This document shows positions 9,207-18,356 of a stretch of DNA of 64,000 nucleotides, piece after piece. Both the position numbers and the translations under genes were made by a program. The stretch is from NCBI GenBank assembly GCA_937982665.1, contig CALJLD010000049.1, positions 1-64,000 of the forward strand. The letters are read 5' to 3'. The DNA is from an uncultured Planctomycetales bacterium. Its GTDB lineage: Bacteria > Planctomycetota > Planctomycetia > Pirellulales > S012-138. How positions within the stretch are numbered: position 1 is the first letter of the stretch; every line of letters begins with the position of its first letter. The notes beneath the pieces are model-generated. The model was not told the origin of the DNA, searched no databases, and saw only the letters and a list, made by a program, of their open reading frames with translations.

Positions 9207-9253
9207 GTTAGATTAAGGAAATGTGGGGTCATATGACCCCCAGTAAATCTAAC
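9207..9253. repeat. Two-level inverted repeat upstream of lipA
   Basis: Outer arms GTTAGATT (9207-9214) and AATCTAAC (9246-9253) enclose the perfect 16-base palindrome GGGGTCATATGACCCC (9225-9240). It lies in the gap between the LRR gene and lipA, both on the minus strand, and would be in the lipA leader or act as a terminator for the LRR gene. It could also be a small interspersed element or a dimeric-regulator site. Confidence 0.65.
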
Positions 9254-9367
9254 TCTCAGACTGCGCGAAACAATAGCCGTAAAAGCCATCTCGCGGCGGA
9301 ATTCGTGCAAGTCACGACAGGGCAACACGTTAGGGGAATGCAGTTGCGAATGCCATACATTCCGCAC

Positions 9368-10768
9368 TTATCGCATCATCATCACGTTGCACTGTGGCGC
9401 TGCCGCCTGAAACTGACGCAGGGATTGCGGCGAGAGTTGCCCTTCGCCCAAGAAGAGATTTGTGAACTGCGTTCCTTTTGAGAGTTCCATGATGCTTGCC
9501 TGGGACAGCTCGGTTTCGTCCAGCGCCAGTTGCTGCAGGTTCGCCATCGCCATCAGGTGGGGAATAACAGCGTCTGTCACCTGAGTTCCGCTCAACATTA
9601 TTGCGAACAGTTGCGGCATGTTCTCGGAAACGGTTTTGATGTCGTCATCAGTACATTTGGCGTTCTTCAGAGAGACCATCGTGACTTGAGTCAGCTGTTC
9701 CAGGGAAGCCCAGCCCGCTGCGTTCAATTCGGAGTTGTCGAGGTCCACGTAGATCATTTTCGGCAGTTTCGCCAGGTCCGCGAGCCCTGCGCCGCGCATG
9801 TTCTCACCGGGCAGGCCCAATTTCTCCAGGTTGGCGCACCCTTGCAGGTGCTTGAGCCCTGCATCCGTGATTTGCGTTCTGCGGATTCCCAACCACATCA
9901 ACGATGGGATCTCGCCAAGATTCGCGAGTCCTTCGTCGGTGATGTTGGTGCCGCCAAGTTCGAGGAAATAGAGCGCAGGCAGATTTCCCAAATGCTGCAG
10001 GCCTTCATCCCCGAGTGAGGAATCTGTCAACGTTATCGTGCCCAATTGGTTCTTGCCCGCGAGGTGCCGCAAACCCGGCCCACGAATCCCGGTGCCGTTG
10101 ATCCGTATCTCCTTCAGGCTCTGCATGTCCTTGAGATGCACCAGGCCCGCGTCCGTCACGCCGGGGAGGTCGCCGAGGGTCAGGAAAGTCAGTTGGTCCA
10201 AATGCTCAATGTTCCGCAGCCCGGTGTCGGTCACGTTGGAATTGTCCAGCGAAAGTCGAGAGAGCTTTGTGAGCTGTTTGAGTGCCTGTGTCCCTTTGTC
10301 CGTGAAGTTAAAGTTGACGAGCGAGAGGTCTTCCATATCTTTCATCTCGGCGATGTGCGCCAGGGAGGCATCAGTGAAGTGCTCGCCTTCAGCCTTGGTT
10401 GGCGCGGAAAGATTCAACCAACGCAACGTTGGCATGTGACGAAGCGCCTGCATCTGTTCATCCGTTGCGGCCACCATTGGCATGCGCACGCTTACGGGAT
10501 GATTGAACAGGTCCTCGCCCAAGAGCTGGCGAATCCACGCCGGACCTTTCCGCACGGGATTCGCAATCGGCCGATGGTCGTCATCGATTTCGTATGCGTA
10601 CGTGACTTGCGCACCCAGTTCGCGCAGAGACTCGACGGCCAGCCGTTCATTTCGGGCTTGATCAACCAGGCGGCTCAGCCAGAACGCGCCCACGGCTGCG
10701 ACAATCACCAGCACAATCAGTGAGCGCAAGCCGAATTGAAGTAAACGGCGCTTGCGTGGCTTGCTCAT
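9368..10768 (-). CDS. Leucine-rich-repeat membrane protein
   Basis: 466 residues. A short basic N-terminus (SKPRKRRLLQFGLRSL) leads into one membrane segment (about residues 15-35), followed by a region beginning near residue 50 in which a Tyr-Glu stretch (TYAYEIDDD) is seen. From about residue 110 to the end there are roughly a dozen repeats of the type LxxLxLxxTxITDxGLxxL, the cysteine-free GALA/TDxGL kind common in planctomycetes. The protein is probably anchored in the membrane with the repeats forming a binding solenoid. The partner cannot be read from sequence. The N-terminal form is one of the best taxonomic markers in the window. Confidence 0.88.
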   Translation of the reverse strand: MSKPRKRRLLQFGLRSLIVLVIVAAVGAFWLSRLVDQARNERLAVESLRELGAQVTYAYEIDDDHRPIANPVRKGPAWIRQLLGEDLFNHPVSVRMPMVAATDEQMQALRHMPTLRWLNLSAPTKAEGEHFTDASLAHIAEMKDMEDLSLVNFNFTDKGTQALKQLTKLSRLSLDNSNVTDTGLRNIEHLDQLTFLTLGDLPGVTDAGLVHLKDMQSLKEIRINGTGIRGPGLRHLAGKNQLGTITLTDSSLGDEGLQHLGNLPALYFLELGGTNITDEGLANLGEIPSLMWLGIRRTQITDAGLKHLQGCANLEKLGLPGENMRGAGLADLAKLPKMIYVDLDNSELNAAGWASLEQLTQVTMVSLKNAKCTDDDIKTVSENMPQLFAIMLSGTQVTDAVIPHLMAMANLQQLALDETELSQASIMELSKGTQFTNLFLGEGQLSPQSLRQFQAAAPQCNVMMMR

Positions 10769-10867
10769 GAATACCCCTCCATGCGTATGAGAGCTTTGCC
10801 GCTATTATTGAGCGGAAAGCGCGCAGCGGACAATGCGACTTCGGCCGGTGCGGGGTTCAGGCGGTTG

Positions 10868-11362
10868 TCAACGCCGCGGGGGCTGTGACAACGGCTGGAC
10901 GCGCGGATCAACCGAACCTGGCGGTAGTGGGGTGCCCGAACCTGGAACAGGTGGTACGCCAGAGCGTCTGAGTTCTTCGGCTCGTCTGAGAAGTTCTTCT
11001 TGCGGGACCATCCGCTGAAGCTGCAGTTGAAACTCGACCGCGCGTTCGTCGCGGATCTCGTAGGGGATAAGATTCTCCGAAACGAAATCGAGCGGGAAGT
11101 ATTGGTACCAGGGAGTTGGCATTGCCTGACGCACTGTCAGAGTTTCGTACCCGTCACGCACCAACCGGATTTGCCGTGTGCCGTAATAGGTGTAATCGAA
11201 GGAGACAGGCGTAACGCCAACGTACTCATCGTCAACATAGACCTGAGCGCCCGGTGGGTTTGAGCGCACGGTAAACCGGCGCTGCACGCAGCCGACTTGC
11301 GTTAGCGCGAAGAGGGCAACGGCAGCAATTGACCACCGAAATGTCTGCTGACTTTTCCGCAA
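10868..11362 (-). CDS. PEGA-domain putative lipoprotein
   Basis: 164 residues. The N-terminus carries a signal peptide ending in QVGC, an imperfect lipobox that probably gives lipidation at Cys25. The PEGA motif follows at once (FTVRSNPPGAQVYVDDEYVG and TPVSFDYTYYGTRQIRL), a small surface beta domain. The C-terminal third is helical then Pro-rich. It is likely exported and attached to a membrane; the partner is unknown. It lies just upstream of the LRR gene on the same strand with a gap of about 100 bases, so co-transcription is possible. Confidence 0.82.
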   Translation of the reverse strand: MRKSQQTFRWSIAAVALFALTQVGCVQRRFTVRSNPPGAQVYVDDEYVGVTPVSFDYTYYGTRQIRLVRDGYETLTVRQAMPTPWYQYFPLDFVSENLIPYEIRDERAVEFQLQLQRMVPQEELLRRAEELRRSGVPPVPGSGTPLPPGSVDPRVQPLSQPPRR

Positions 11363-11641
11363 GTTCAGAGTACGAAAGACGAATGCGCAGTTAACAACTG
11401 CCCACCCGGGGCCAAAGGGAATCAGATGAAATACGGGGCAGGAAAATAGCCGGGGCCAGAATCAATGTCGAGTCCGGTTCTGCCGGCGGCGAAGACTTTC
11501 CCACTTTGTGGTATGCAGGCTTTGGCGTGCTGTGGGATGCGGAAGTGCGGAATTCGCTGTATGTTCCGGGCAATGCATGTCATGATAGCACCGCCGTGAC
11601 TGCGGCCTGCGCGACATTCAAACAACTGACTAACCAAGCTC

Positions 11642-12931
11642 TTGCCTGTGCGTGACTCTGGCGTAGCTCAACCAGCTGGTCCCTGGCGCGGATGCGTTCA
11701 TTGCGTTGCGAGAAGTGACGTGGGCCTGCGGCGCGCGAACAACCAGGACGCGTTTTCCGTCTTTCCGGCATCTGACGAGCAGGTTTGGAATCAGCGTGGG
11801 AACTTGGTTCTTGTTGCCGATGGCATGGGAGCTCACGCGGCTGGCGAATTGGCGAGCAAGTTGGCTGTCGATACGATCCCGCTTACGTTTCATAAGCTGA
11901 AGAACGAGCCGATTCCCTCGGCATTGCGTTCCGCAATCAATGATGCCAACCGCATCATTCATGATCGCGGCAAGGCCAACCCGGAATTTGAGGGCATGGG
12001 AACGACGGTCGCCGGGATTTCAATCTCGCCCCGCGGAGCGTACATCGCCAACGTGGGCGACAGCCGCGTTTATCGCCTGCGGGGCAATCGGTTGCAGCAG
12101 CTTTCGTTTGACCACAGTCTTGCCTGGGAGATTCGGGCAGCGGGTCAAAGCGCGGCGGCAAGTTCGATACCCACCAACATCATTACTCGGAGCTTGGGTC
12201 CAGCCGCGAGCGTGGAGGTGGATATTGAAGGTCCCTTCCCCGTGGAGGCGGGCGACTTGTTCCTGGCTTGCACAGACGGGCTTTCCGGTCAGGTGGCGGA
12301 CGAAGAAATGGGCGCCGTGCTGTCAACGCTCCCCTTGGGCGAAGCGATGGACTTGCTGGTGAACATCGCGAATATTCGCGGCGGGCCGGACAATATCACT
12401 GCGGTTGCGTGCCGAGTGGACGAGAACTATTCGCAAGCCACAACGCCTATTGAAGACGAGCAAACTACCAAGAAGGGCAAGTTCATCGCGGGGATGCATC
12501 CTGTTGTACTCTCGGTCTTGGTCGTCTCGTTTTTGGTTGTGGCGGTCTTGTGGTGGTTCCGCGTTCCACCGGTTTATCCGGCTGTGGCTGCAATCGCCGG
12601 GTTGATTGCAACCTTGGCGAGCTTCGTCCGTTATCAACCTTCCGGGCAGGCGATGATGCCAGCTCGGCAAAACCGCAAGCCGCCTTATGGCACCTGGTCC
12701 TGCGAGCCCAACTCGCATCTTGTTTCGCGGATTGCCGATTGTTTCGCGCAAGTGAAAGATGCCGCCGTAGAAGGCGAAGAAGTGGTGACAAAGTTTGGCG
12801 CGGAACAAGTCGAATTGGCCGAACAAGCCGTGACCACAGAGGATTGGACGGCAGCAATGGCAGCATATGGCCGCGCCGCCAACGATGCGATCGACCAGCT
12901 CAAACGCCAAGGCATTCGCGGCGTTTCCTAG
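11642..12931 (+). CDS. PP2C-family Ser/Thr phosphatase with C-terminal membrane segments
   Basis: About 429 residues from a TTG at 11642; the start is uncertain because no ATG precedes the conserved part. PPM/PP2C motifs appear in order: ARSDVGLRRANNQDAF, VADGMGAHAAGE, GMGTTVAG, NVGDSRVYRL, TDGLSGQV and GPDNITAV, with the metal-binding Asp residues conserved. After about residue 285 come two hydrophobic segments (HPVVLSVLVVSFLVVAVLWW and YPAVAAIAGLIATLASF), then a cytoplasmic helical tail of about 100 residues. It should dephosphorylate Ser/Thr kinase targets and would oppose signalling read by FHA proteins such as the one at 2507-3172. Confidence 0.87.
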   Translation: MPVRDSGVAQPAGPWRGCVHCVARSDVGLRRANNQDAFSVFPASDEQVWNQRGNLVLVADGMGAHAAGELASKLAVDTIPLTFHKLKNEPIPSALRSAINDANRIIHDRGKANPEFEGMGTTVAGISISPRGAYIANVGDSRVYRLRGNRLQQLSFDHSLAWEIRAAGQSAAASSIPTNIITRSLGPAASVEVDIEGPFPVEAGDLFLACTDGLSGQVADEEMGAVLSTLPLGEAMDLLVNIANIRGGPDNITAVACRVDENYSQATTPIEDEQTTKKGKFIAGMHPVVLSVLVVSFLVVAVLWWFRVPPVYPAVAAIAGLIATLASFVRYQPSGQAMMPARQNRKPPYGTWSCEPNSHLVSRIADCFAQVKDAAVEGEEVVTKFGAEQVELAEQAVTTEDWTAAMAAYGRAANDAIDQLKRQGIRGVS

Positions 12932-13465
12932 CGCGTCATGCCAGCTGCAGACTGGCCTTGATGCTGCCAAAGCCCATACGTATAGTCCCGCAAATCTGCG
13001 CGAGTTGCGCGCACGCGGTATTGCGCTCAACTTGCAAAAGACAAAGAGCACGCAAAGTGAAAGGACAATGCGGTTTTGGCAAGATAGGCAATCCAAGGCG
13101 ACGTCTCTTGCTCAACTTGGAACGAGATCCACTCGAACCAAGGCCTGTGGCGAGAATTGGTCAACTTAAAGCCCGTTCCCTGCCGATGAAACGGACGCGA
13201 ACATGTTTCGCCGCCCGCGAAGTCGATTCACGACAGGGACCGCGGCCGTCAACTTGCTGAAACTGTTGAACGGATTCGAGTCGTGAATCGTTGCGGAGTT
13301 GGTTGCGTAAGCAACTTTCTGCCCAGGCATTCTTGCCTGCCGTCTTTGGACGGATTCTCGCACTCGGCACAGTTCCGGCAATTCGGAACCCATCCCTTTG
13401 ATTAGTTCGATTTCGCATCGAGCGTTGGATTAACGCGAGAGCGAAAGTCGAGGAGGTGAATCGAG
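12932..13465 (+). other. Long structured leader before the FlgM-like gene
   Basis: 534 bases without a credible protein gene. The 3' third (13273-13436) is filled with short perfect hairpins, listed separately. The 5' part holds TAAA at 13167 and GCCGATGA at 13182, which recall the two halves of a flagellar sigma-28 promoter, but the spacing is four bases too short. Confidence 0.5.
13273..13436 (+). ncRNA. Array of seven tandem small hairpins in a 5' leader
   Basis: Seven perfect stems follow one another: GATTC/GAATC (13273-13289), GTTGC/GCAAC with a GTAA loop (13302-13315), CAGGCA/TGCCTG (13324-13339), CCGTC/GACGG (13340-13353), GTTCCG/CGGAAC (13372-13389), TCGAT/ATCGA (13407-13421) and GCGTT/AACGC (13422-13436). 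Loops are 4-7 bases. The array ends about 15 bases before the GAGGAGGTG ribosome site of the FlgM-like gene. I infer a structured leader or a small RNA; transcription has not been shown. Confidence 0.5.
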
Positions 13466-13744
13466 ATGCAGATCCATGGCTCCGCCCACGTTCACGGCCC
13501 TCAACCCATTCAACAGGCGCACGGTGCTCAAAAGGCCACGTCTGCCCCCGCCGCCGGTAGCGCTCAGGCGAGCGACGAAGTCTCGATCTCTGATGTGGGA
13601 CGCTTGCTCGAGCAGGCTCAATCTCTGCCGGAGATTCGTCAAGACCGTGTCGCCGCGATTCGAGCAGCCATTGCCGATGGGACATACGATGTCGAAGGCA
13701 AGCTCGGCGAGGCTGTCGACAACCTGCTGGACGAAATCGGCTAG
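13466..13744 (+). CDS. flgM: FlgM-like anti-sigma-28 factor
   Basis: 92 residues, a normal length for FlgM. The strong ribosome site GAGGAGGTG precedes the ATG. The N-terminal half is disordered and rich in His, Gln and Ala; the C-terminal half has the FlgM sigma-binding pattern (VSISDVGRLLEQAQSLPEIR, then VAAIRAAIADGTYDVEGKLG). FlgM holds the flagellar sigma factor inactive until the hook is complete and is exported through the flagellum, which fits the motile swarmer stage of planctomycetes. No other flagellar gene lies in the window. The leader carries an array of hairpins, so post-transcriptional control is likely. Confidence 0.75.
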   Translation: MQIHGSAHVHGPQPIQQAHGAQKATSAPAAGSAQASDEVSISDVGRLLEQAQSLPEIRQDRVAAIRAAIADGTYDVEGKLGEAVDNLLDEIG

Positions 13745-13902
13745 ACGGAACGTCTGAGCCCGCAGTTAGCGGTGTCCGGCAATGCGCATGTGTTTGCGCG
13801 TGATCGCAGCCGAATCACCAGTTTGGTCGCCGGAATGCTCGCTTGAAGTCGCGCGCGGTGGATTTAGAATAGAATTGTGGTCGCCCGCCTCGTCTGATCA
13901 GG

Positions 13903-14448
13903 ATGAACGAACATCGCGGGCCATCCCAATCTACCCACATCTCCCCCGGCGTTATGAGTCAACAGTTTCAGCTTCCCGATGTCGAAGTCGCGCTGACACC
14001 GCAAGAACGGTTTGCAGAGTACCTGCAAAGCCGTGGCAAGCGGATGACACAACAGCGCCAGATGATTGTTGACGAAGTCTACAACCGGCATGAGCACTTT
14101 GACGCGGACGCATTGTGCGAACAACTCCAGAATGCCAAACGCGGGGCCGGCCGGGCAACTGTCTATCGCACGTTGAACGAGCTTGAAGACGCCGGTCTGC
14201 TGCGAAAGATGCAGCTCAACGGGCGCAGCGTCTACGAGCATGATTATGGCTACCCCCAACATGATCATCTGCACTGCCAGCGTTGCGATAAGTTGATTGA
14301 GTTCCACAGCGACAAATTGCAGGAACTCCGTGAAGCCGTCGGGCGGGAACACGGCTTTCGTGCAACCAATCACCGCCTGATCATCTCAGGCATTTGCTCG
14401 GAGTGTTCCACAAAGCGTCGCCGCATTCGACCGCTGGAACTGGTGTAG
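13903..14448 (+). CDS. Fur-family metal-responsive repressor
   Basis: 181 residues from the ATG at 13903; an ATG at 13954 would give 164 residues and fits the family length better, but neither has a clear ribosome site. The winged helix (about residues 35-110) includes KRMTQQRQMIVDEVY and RATVYRTLNELEDAGLL. The metal-binding half shows HDHLHC, the CxxC pair HCQRC and a second CxxC, CSEC, which hold structural zinc. It could be Fur, Zur or PerR; the sequence does not decide. It is a lone regulator in a run of signalling genes. Confidence 0.88.
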   Translation: MNEHRGPSQSTHISPGVMSQQFQLPDVEVALTPQERFAEYLQSRGKRMTQQRQMIVDEVYNRHEHFDADALCEQLQNAKRGAGRATVYRTLNELEDAGLLRKMQLNGRSVYEHDYGYPQHDHLHCQRCDKLIEFHSDKLQELREAVGREHGFRATNHRLIISGICSECSTKRRRIRPLELV

Positions 14449-14666
14449 TTGGAGGCTTTGCGCCGGTTGTCCGGCCAAATCAAAACGGCAAGCGGCCTAA
14501 ACTTGCCACTCTTTGCGTGCGTTTTTTGCCCACGTCCGGAATCGTACTAGGTTTGAGTGTTCGCACTTCGACCGGACGTGCTTGTCGTTGAGTAACCAGA
14601 CCCGTTATTCAGCGATCTCTGCCGTAATTCCAACACGGCACGCGTCCCCCAAGCTGACGCTCTGCC

Positions 14667-16778
14667 ATGGAATTCGCCGGATCCAACATGGACACTTCTG
14701 GTCCAATCGAAATAGGCGCAACCGCTGCGCCGGCTGCTATGCTGCCGCGTGGGCAAGAGATTGTTTCCGCACGGCTCGGAATTGCCAGCAGCCTGTTCGT
14801 CGCGCTGCAGTCAAAACATTCGCCTTCAGCGTCGCACTCATTGCGAGTCACTTTGACCGCCGCGAGTTGGGCGCTGGCCTTGGACATGTCCGAGGAACAG
14901 CGCGATGTGATTGAAGTTGCCTCGCTGCTGCATGATGTTGGCAAGATTGGCATTCCCGATCACATCCTGCTCAAGCCTGGCAAGCTGAATGAGCAAGAGC
15001 GGGCAATCATGCAGGACTATCGCAAGATTGGCGTTCAGATCCTGCAATCAAGTTGCGCGTCGCGGGAAGTCCTGGACGTGATCTCCTCAGCCGGGGCTTG
15101 GTACAAGGTGCCAAAAGAGGACGACCTGCCTCCGTTGGGTGCGCGAATGCTGTCTATCGTTGACGCATTTGACGCCATGACAACACAGCAAACCTATCGC
15201 CCGGCCCTGTCACGCAAAGACGCGGCAACAGAGCTTGTCCGCTGCTCCGGCACGCAGTTTGACCCGGAGCTTGTCGAGGCGTTCCTGAAAATGCTCCTAG
15301 AGAATGAGTCGGAGTATCACGAAGAAGTCATACGACGGTGGCAAAATTCGCTGGAATGCCAACACTCGAGCCCAATCTGGACCCCTGCGTTTCCGTTTCA
15401 TTCGGCCAGCAATCGTAGCGAGTTGTTCCGTACCCGCATGGTGGACAGCATGCGGGACGCGGCGATCTTCGTTGATGAGACAATGCAGGTCACGTCATGG
15501 AACCCAGGCGCGGAACACATGACAGGATTGCCTGCCAAGCAGGTGATGTGCAAAACGCTTGTGCCTGGCCTTTTGCAAATGCGGGACGAAGACGGGATTG
15601 TCATTGAGGACAATGACTGTCAAATTCGAGAAGCTCTCGCACGCGGCGAGCAGCGGATCCTTCGCATGATTATCAGCTACCGTGGCAGGCGTGACCTGAC
15701 GGTGGAAGCCCACGTGATGCCTGTTGTTGATCACGACGGTGAAGTTCATGGCGCCGCGATCCAACTGCATGACGTCTCGCCGGAGTCTTCGCTGGTCCGC
15801 CAGTGCGAAAACCTGCAAGAGCTTGCCACACGCGATGGCTTAACCCAACTCGCCAATCGTGCGGAATTTGACCGCATGCTGGCGCAATTTGTAGCGACCC
15901 ACCTGGAAGACAACAATCCTTGCGCGCTCATCCTGACTGACGTTGACCATTTTAAGAAGGTGAACGATCGTTTTGGGCATCCTGCTGGTGACGCCGTTCT
16001 GCAATCGATGGGCAAGCTCTTTCGTTCACTTTGCCGACCCGGCGACCTGGTTGCGCGGATCGGTGGTGAAGAATTCGCCATGCTTTGCGCCGATTGCGAT
16101 GGCACAACGGCAGCAAGACGAGCCGAACAGATTCGTCGCTCATGGGCTAACATTGCACATCCCAAGTTGGGGGGGCGGAATGTCACCGCGAGTTTTGGCG
16201 TCACCGAGATTCAGCAAGGCGATACTCCGCAAACGCTGCTCGCGCGGAGTGACCGCGCGCTCTACGAAGCCAAAGGGAGTGGGCGAAACAATGTGGTCCA
16301 ACTTGGTACCGGCATCGGCAACAACAACGAAGTTGGCGCCATGCTGGATGACGCCTCCGCGACGAGCCGGCTAATCGCCCAGCAAAATCTCTACACCAAC
16401 ACGCCGATCTTCGTCGCTATTGAAAAGCTGCGTGGATTCATTGCGGACCACAAAGCCGAAGTGATCTCCGTTGACGAACACAGCACCATTTTGGAGTTCC
16501 AAGCCGGAAACGGTTGGGGACTATTCCGCCGTACAAGCGACCGCAAAGTCTTGATGTACATGCGGCTGGATTTCTCCGAAGAACAGCGCGAGTCCAATGA
16601 TCGCCATGCTGGAGCGGAGCAGGTTGTAACAAAGATCGATGTCTCGGTGGTGCTAAAGAAAAATCGTGACCGCCGTCGCGCTCAGGCCGTTAACTTGGCC
16701 CGAAACCTGCTTGCAAGTCTCCGCTCATACTTGATGGCCAGCGAAGAAATCGAAAGCCTGGAAGAAGCAATCGTCTGA
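14667..16778 (+). CDS. Degenerate HD-GYP / PAS / GGDEF protein, probable diguanylate cyclase
   Basis: 703 residues. An HD-GYP-type domain (about residues 35-215) keeps LLHDVGKIGIPD and the late block DAFDAMTTQQTYRPALS, but the segment that should read HHExxDGxGYP is SSAGAWYKVP, so several metal ligands are lost and phosphodiesterase activity is doubtful. A PAS domain follows (about 255-370; SMRDAAIFVDETMQVTSWN). The GGDEF domain has an intact GGEEF near residue 466 and an RPGD inhibitory site exactly five residues before it, so it should make cyclic di-GMP with feedback inhibition. The last 140 residues resemble no domain I know. The stop is 18 bases from the end of the convergent GNAT-nitrilase gene. 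Confidence 0.88.
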   Translation: MEFAGSNMDTSGPIEIGATAAPAAMLPRGQEIVSARLGIASSLFVALQSKHSPSASHSLRVTLTAASWALALDMSEEQRDVIEVASLLHDVGKIGIPDHILLKPGKLNEQERAIMQDYRKIGVQILQSSCASREVLDVISSAGAWYKVPKEDDLPPLGARMLSIVDAFDAMTTQQTYRPALSRKDAATELVRCSGTQFDPELVEAFLKMLLENESEYHEEVIRRWQNSLECQHSSPIWTPAFPFHSASNRSELFRTRMVDSMRDAAIFVDETMQVTSWNPGAEHMTGLPAKQVMCKTLVPGLLQMRDEDGIVIEDNDCQIREALARGEQRILRMIISYRGRRDLTVEAHVMPVVDHDGEVHGAAIQLHDVSPESSLVRQCENLQELATRDGLTQLANRAEFDRMLAQFVATHLEDNNPCALILTDVDHFKKVNDRFGHPAGDAVLQSMGKLFRSLCRPGDLVARIGGEEFAMLCADCDGTTAARRAEQIRRSWANIAHPKLGGRNVTASFGVTEIQQGDTPQTLLARSDRALYEAKGSGRNNVVQLGTGIGNNNEVGAMLDDASATSRLIAQQNLYTNTPIFVAIEKLRGFIADHKAEVISVDEHSTILEFQAGNGWGLFRRTSDRKVLMYMRLDFSEEQRESNDRHAGAEQVVTKIDVSVVLKKNRDRRRAQAVNLARNLLASLRSYLMASEEIESLEEAIV

Positions 16779-16796
16779 CTTCTTGGGTGACCATAA

Positions 16797-18356
16797 TCAG
16801 ACTTCGCGCGTTGCCCCTTCGTCCTGGTACACAACTTTGTACAGGTCCAGCCGGCGATCATTCCAGTTCTGCACGGTGCCGGATTCCCGATGCCGGCGAA
16901 GTTGCTCTAGGTCCAAGTCGTGAATGATCACGGTCTCCGCGTTTGGGTTGCATTCGGCGGCAACGGCATCGCGGGCGAATTCGACATCCGCCGGCGTATA
17001 GATGCCCGATTGGGCGTAGTGAATGTCGGCATTCTCCACAAACGGCAGGTTACCGGCGCACCCAGAGATGGCGACGTAGACATGGTTCTCAATGCAACGG
17101 GCCATCGCGCAATGGCGAATTCGCAAGTAGCCGTGACGCGTATCCGTATTGAAGGGCACAAAAATAATCTGCGCGCCCTTTTGTGCGGCAATCCGCGTCA
17201 GCTCCGGGAATTCGATGTCGTAACAAACTTGAATCGCAATCGGCCCACAATCGGTTTCGAAAACGCGGACGACATCGCCGGGCGTCACGCCCCACCACTT
17301 GCGCTCATTCGGCGTAATGTGAATCTTGTATTGCTTGCCGATGGATCCATCACGCTGGAAGAGATACGCAATGTTGTAGAGCGTGTCCTGCTCAACAACA
17401 AAGTGTGAGCCTCCGATGATGTTGACGTTGTACTTCACGGCCATCTCCGTGAAGAGATCCAGGTATTGCGGAGTGAAGTCAGCCAAAGCTCGCGCGGCCA
17501 AACCTGGTCGACTGGGTTTGACCAGCGAAAGCAACTGCGTGGTGAACAACTCCGGAAATACCACGAAGTCGCTGCGATAGTCCGAGGCGACATCGATGAA
17601 GAACTCGCATTGATGCGCGAACTCTTCAAACGACGTGATCGTGCGCATCTGGTACTGGACCACGCAAACGCGAATCGGCTCGACCCAGTGGTGATAGCGC
17701 CGCTTGGCGCCCGGCTGGTACTCCAGGTTTTGCCAGGCGAGGAAAGACGCGTAGCCGCAGGATTCCTTATCGCTGGGAAGGTAGTTGGGAATCAAACCCT
17801 GCACGGAAAAGCCGTTGGAAAGTTGCGCCGTCAGCACGGGGTCGTAGATCGATTTCTCTTCGACCTTCTCCACATATTCCCGGGCAGACATTTTGTCCGC
17901 GTACTTGTGATATCCCGGGATACGGCCGGCGATAATCATCTGCGAGAGATTATGTTCTCGACAGATTTCCTTGCGGGCGTCGTACAGTCGTCGCGAGAGC
18001 TTCATTCCGCGAAACTCAGGATCGACCATGATCTCGATCCCATAGAGCGTGTCGCCGCGTTGCTTGTGATTGCGAATCATCCCTTGATCCGCGATCTTCT
18101 TCCAATCATGCCAGGCAAGTCCGGATTCGTAGTTCAAGATTAGGCTGCTGGCCGAGGCAGCTAGCTTGCCATCGATCTCAACGCACAACTGTCCTTCCGG
18201 GAAAATCTTCAGCTGGCTTTCAATCTGCTCCCGCCCCCATGGCTTCATGCCGGGAAAGCAGCGCAACTGCATGGCGACGAGATCGTCATAATCGTCCATC
18301 GTGAGAGGGCGAACAGTTGTTTTCCATTCAAATTCCGCCAGGTCGAGTGGTTCCAC
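16797..18356 (-). CDS. GNAT acetyltransferase fused to a nitrilase-superfamily amidohydrolase
   Basis: 519 residues. The N-terminal half (about residues 12-225) is a GNAT domain with the acetyl-CoA block YGIEIMVDPEFRGMKLSRRL. The C-terminal half (about 230-510) is a carbon-nitrogen hydrolase with the Glu-Lys-Cys triad in FPELF, KQYKIHITPNE and QVCYDIEFPE. The same two-domain order is known in Bacillus YhcX-type proteins. The substrate is unknown; an amide cleaved by the hydrolase and an amine acetylated by GNAT is the simple reading. It converges with the cyclase gene and stands alone. Confidence 0.88.
   Translation of the reverse strand: MEPLDLAEFEWKTTVRPLTMDDYDDLVAMQLRCFPGMKPWGREQIESQLKIFPEGQLCVEIDGKLAASASSLILNYESGLAWHDWKKIADQGMIRNHKQRGDTLYGIEIMVDPEFRGMKLSRRLYDARKEICREHNLSQMIIAGRIPGYHKYADKMSAREYVEKVEEKSIYDPVLTAQLSNGFSVQGLIPNYLPSDKESCGYASFLAWQNLEYQPGAKRRYHHWVEPIRVCVVQYQMRTITSFEEFAHQCEFFIDVASDYRSDFVVFPELFTTQLLSLVKPSRPGLAARALADFTPQYLDLFTEMAVKYNVNIIGGSHFVVEQDTLYNIAYLFQRDGSIGKQYKIHITPNERKWWGVTPGDVVRVFETDCGPIAIQVCYDIEFPELTRIAAQKGAQIIFVPFNTDTRHGYLRIRHCAMARCIENHVYVAISGCAGNLPFVENADIHYAQSGIYTPADVEFARDAVAAECNPNAETVIIHDLDLEQLRRHRESGTVQNWNDRRLDLYKVVYQDEGATREV

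Noticed and set aside
13167..13189. Flagellar sigma-28 promoter before the FlgM-like gene
   Set aside because: TAAA and GCCGATGA are both present, but only 11 bases separate them instead of about 15, so the match was not accepted as a promoter.
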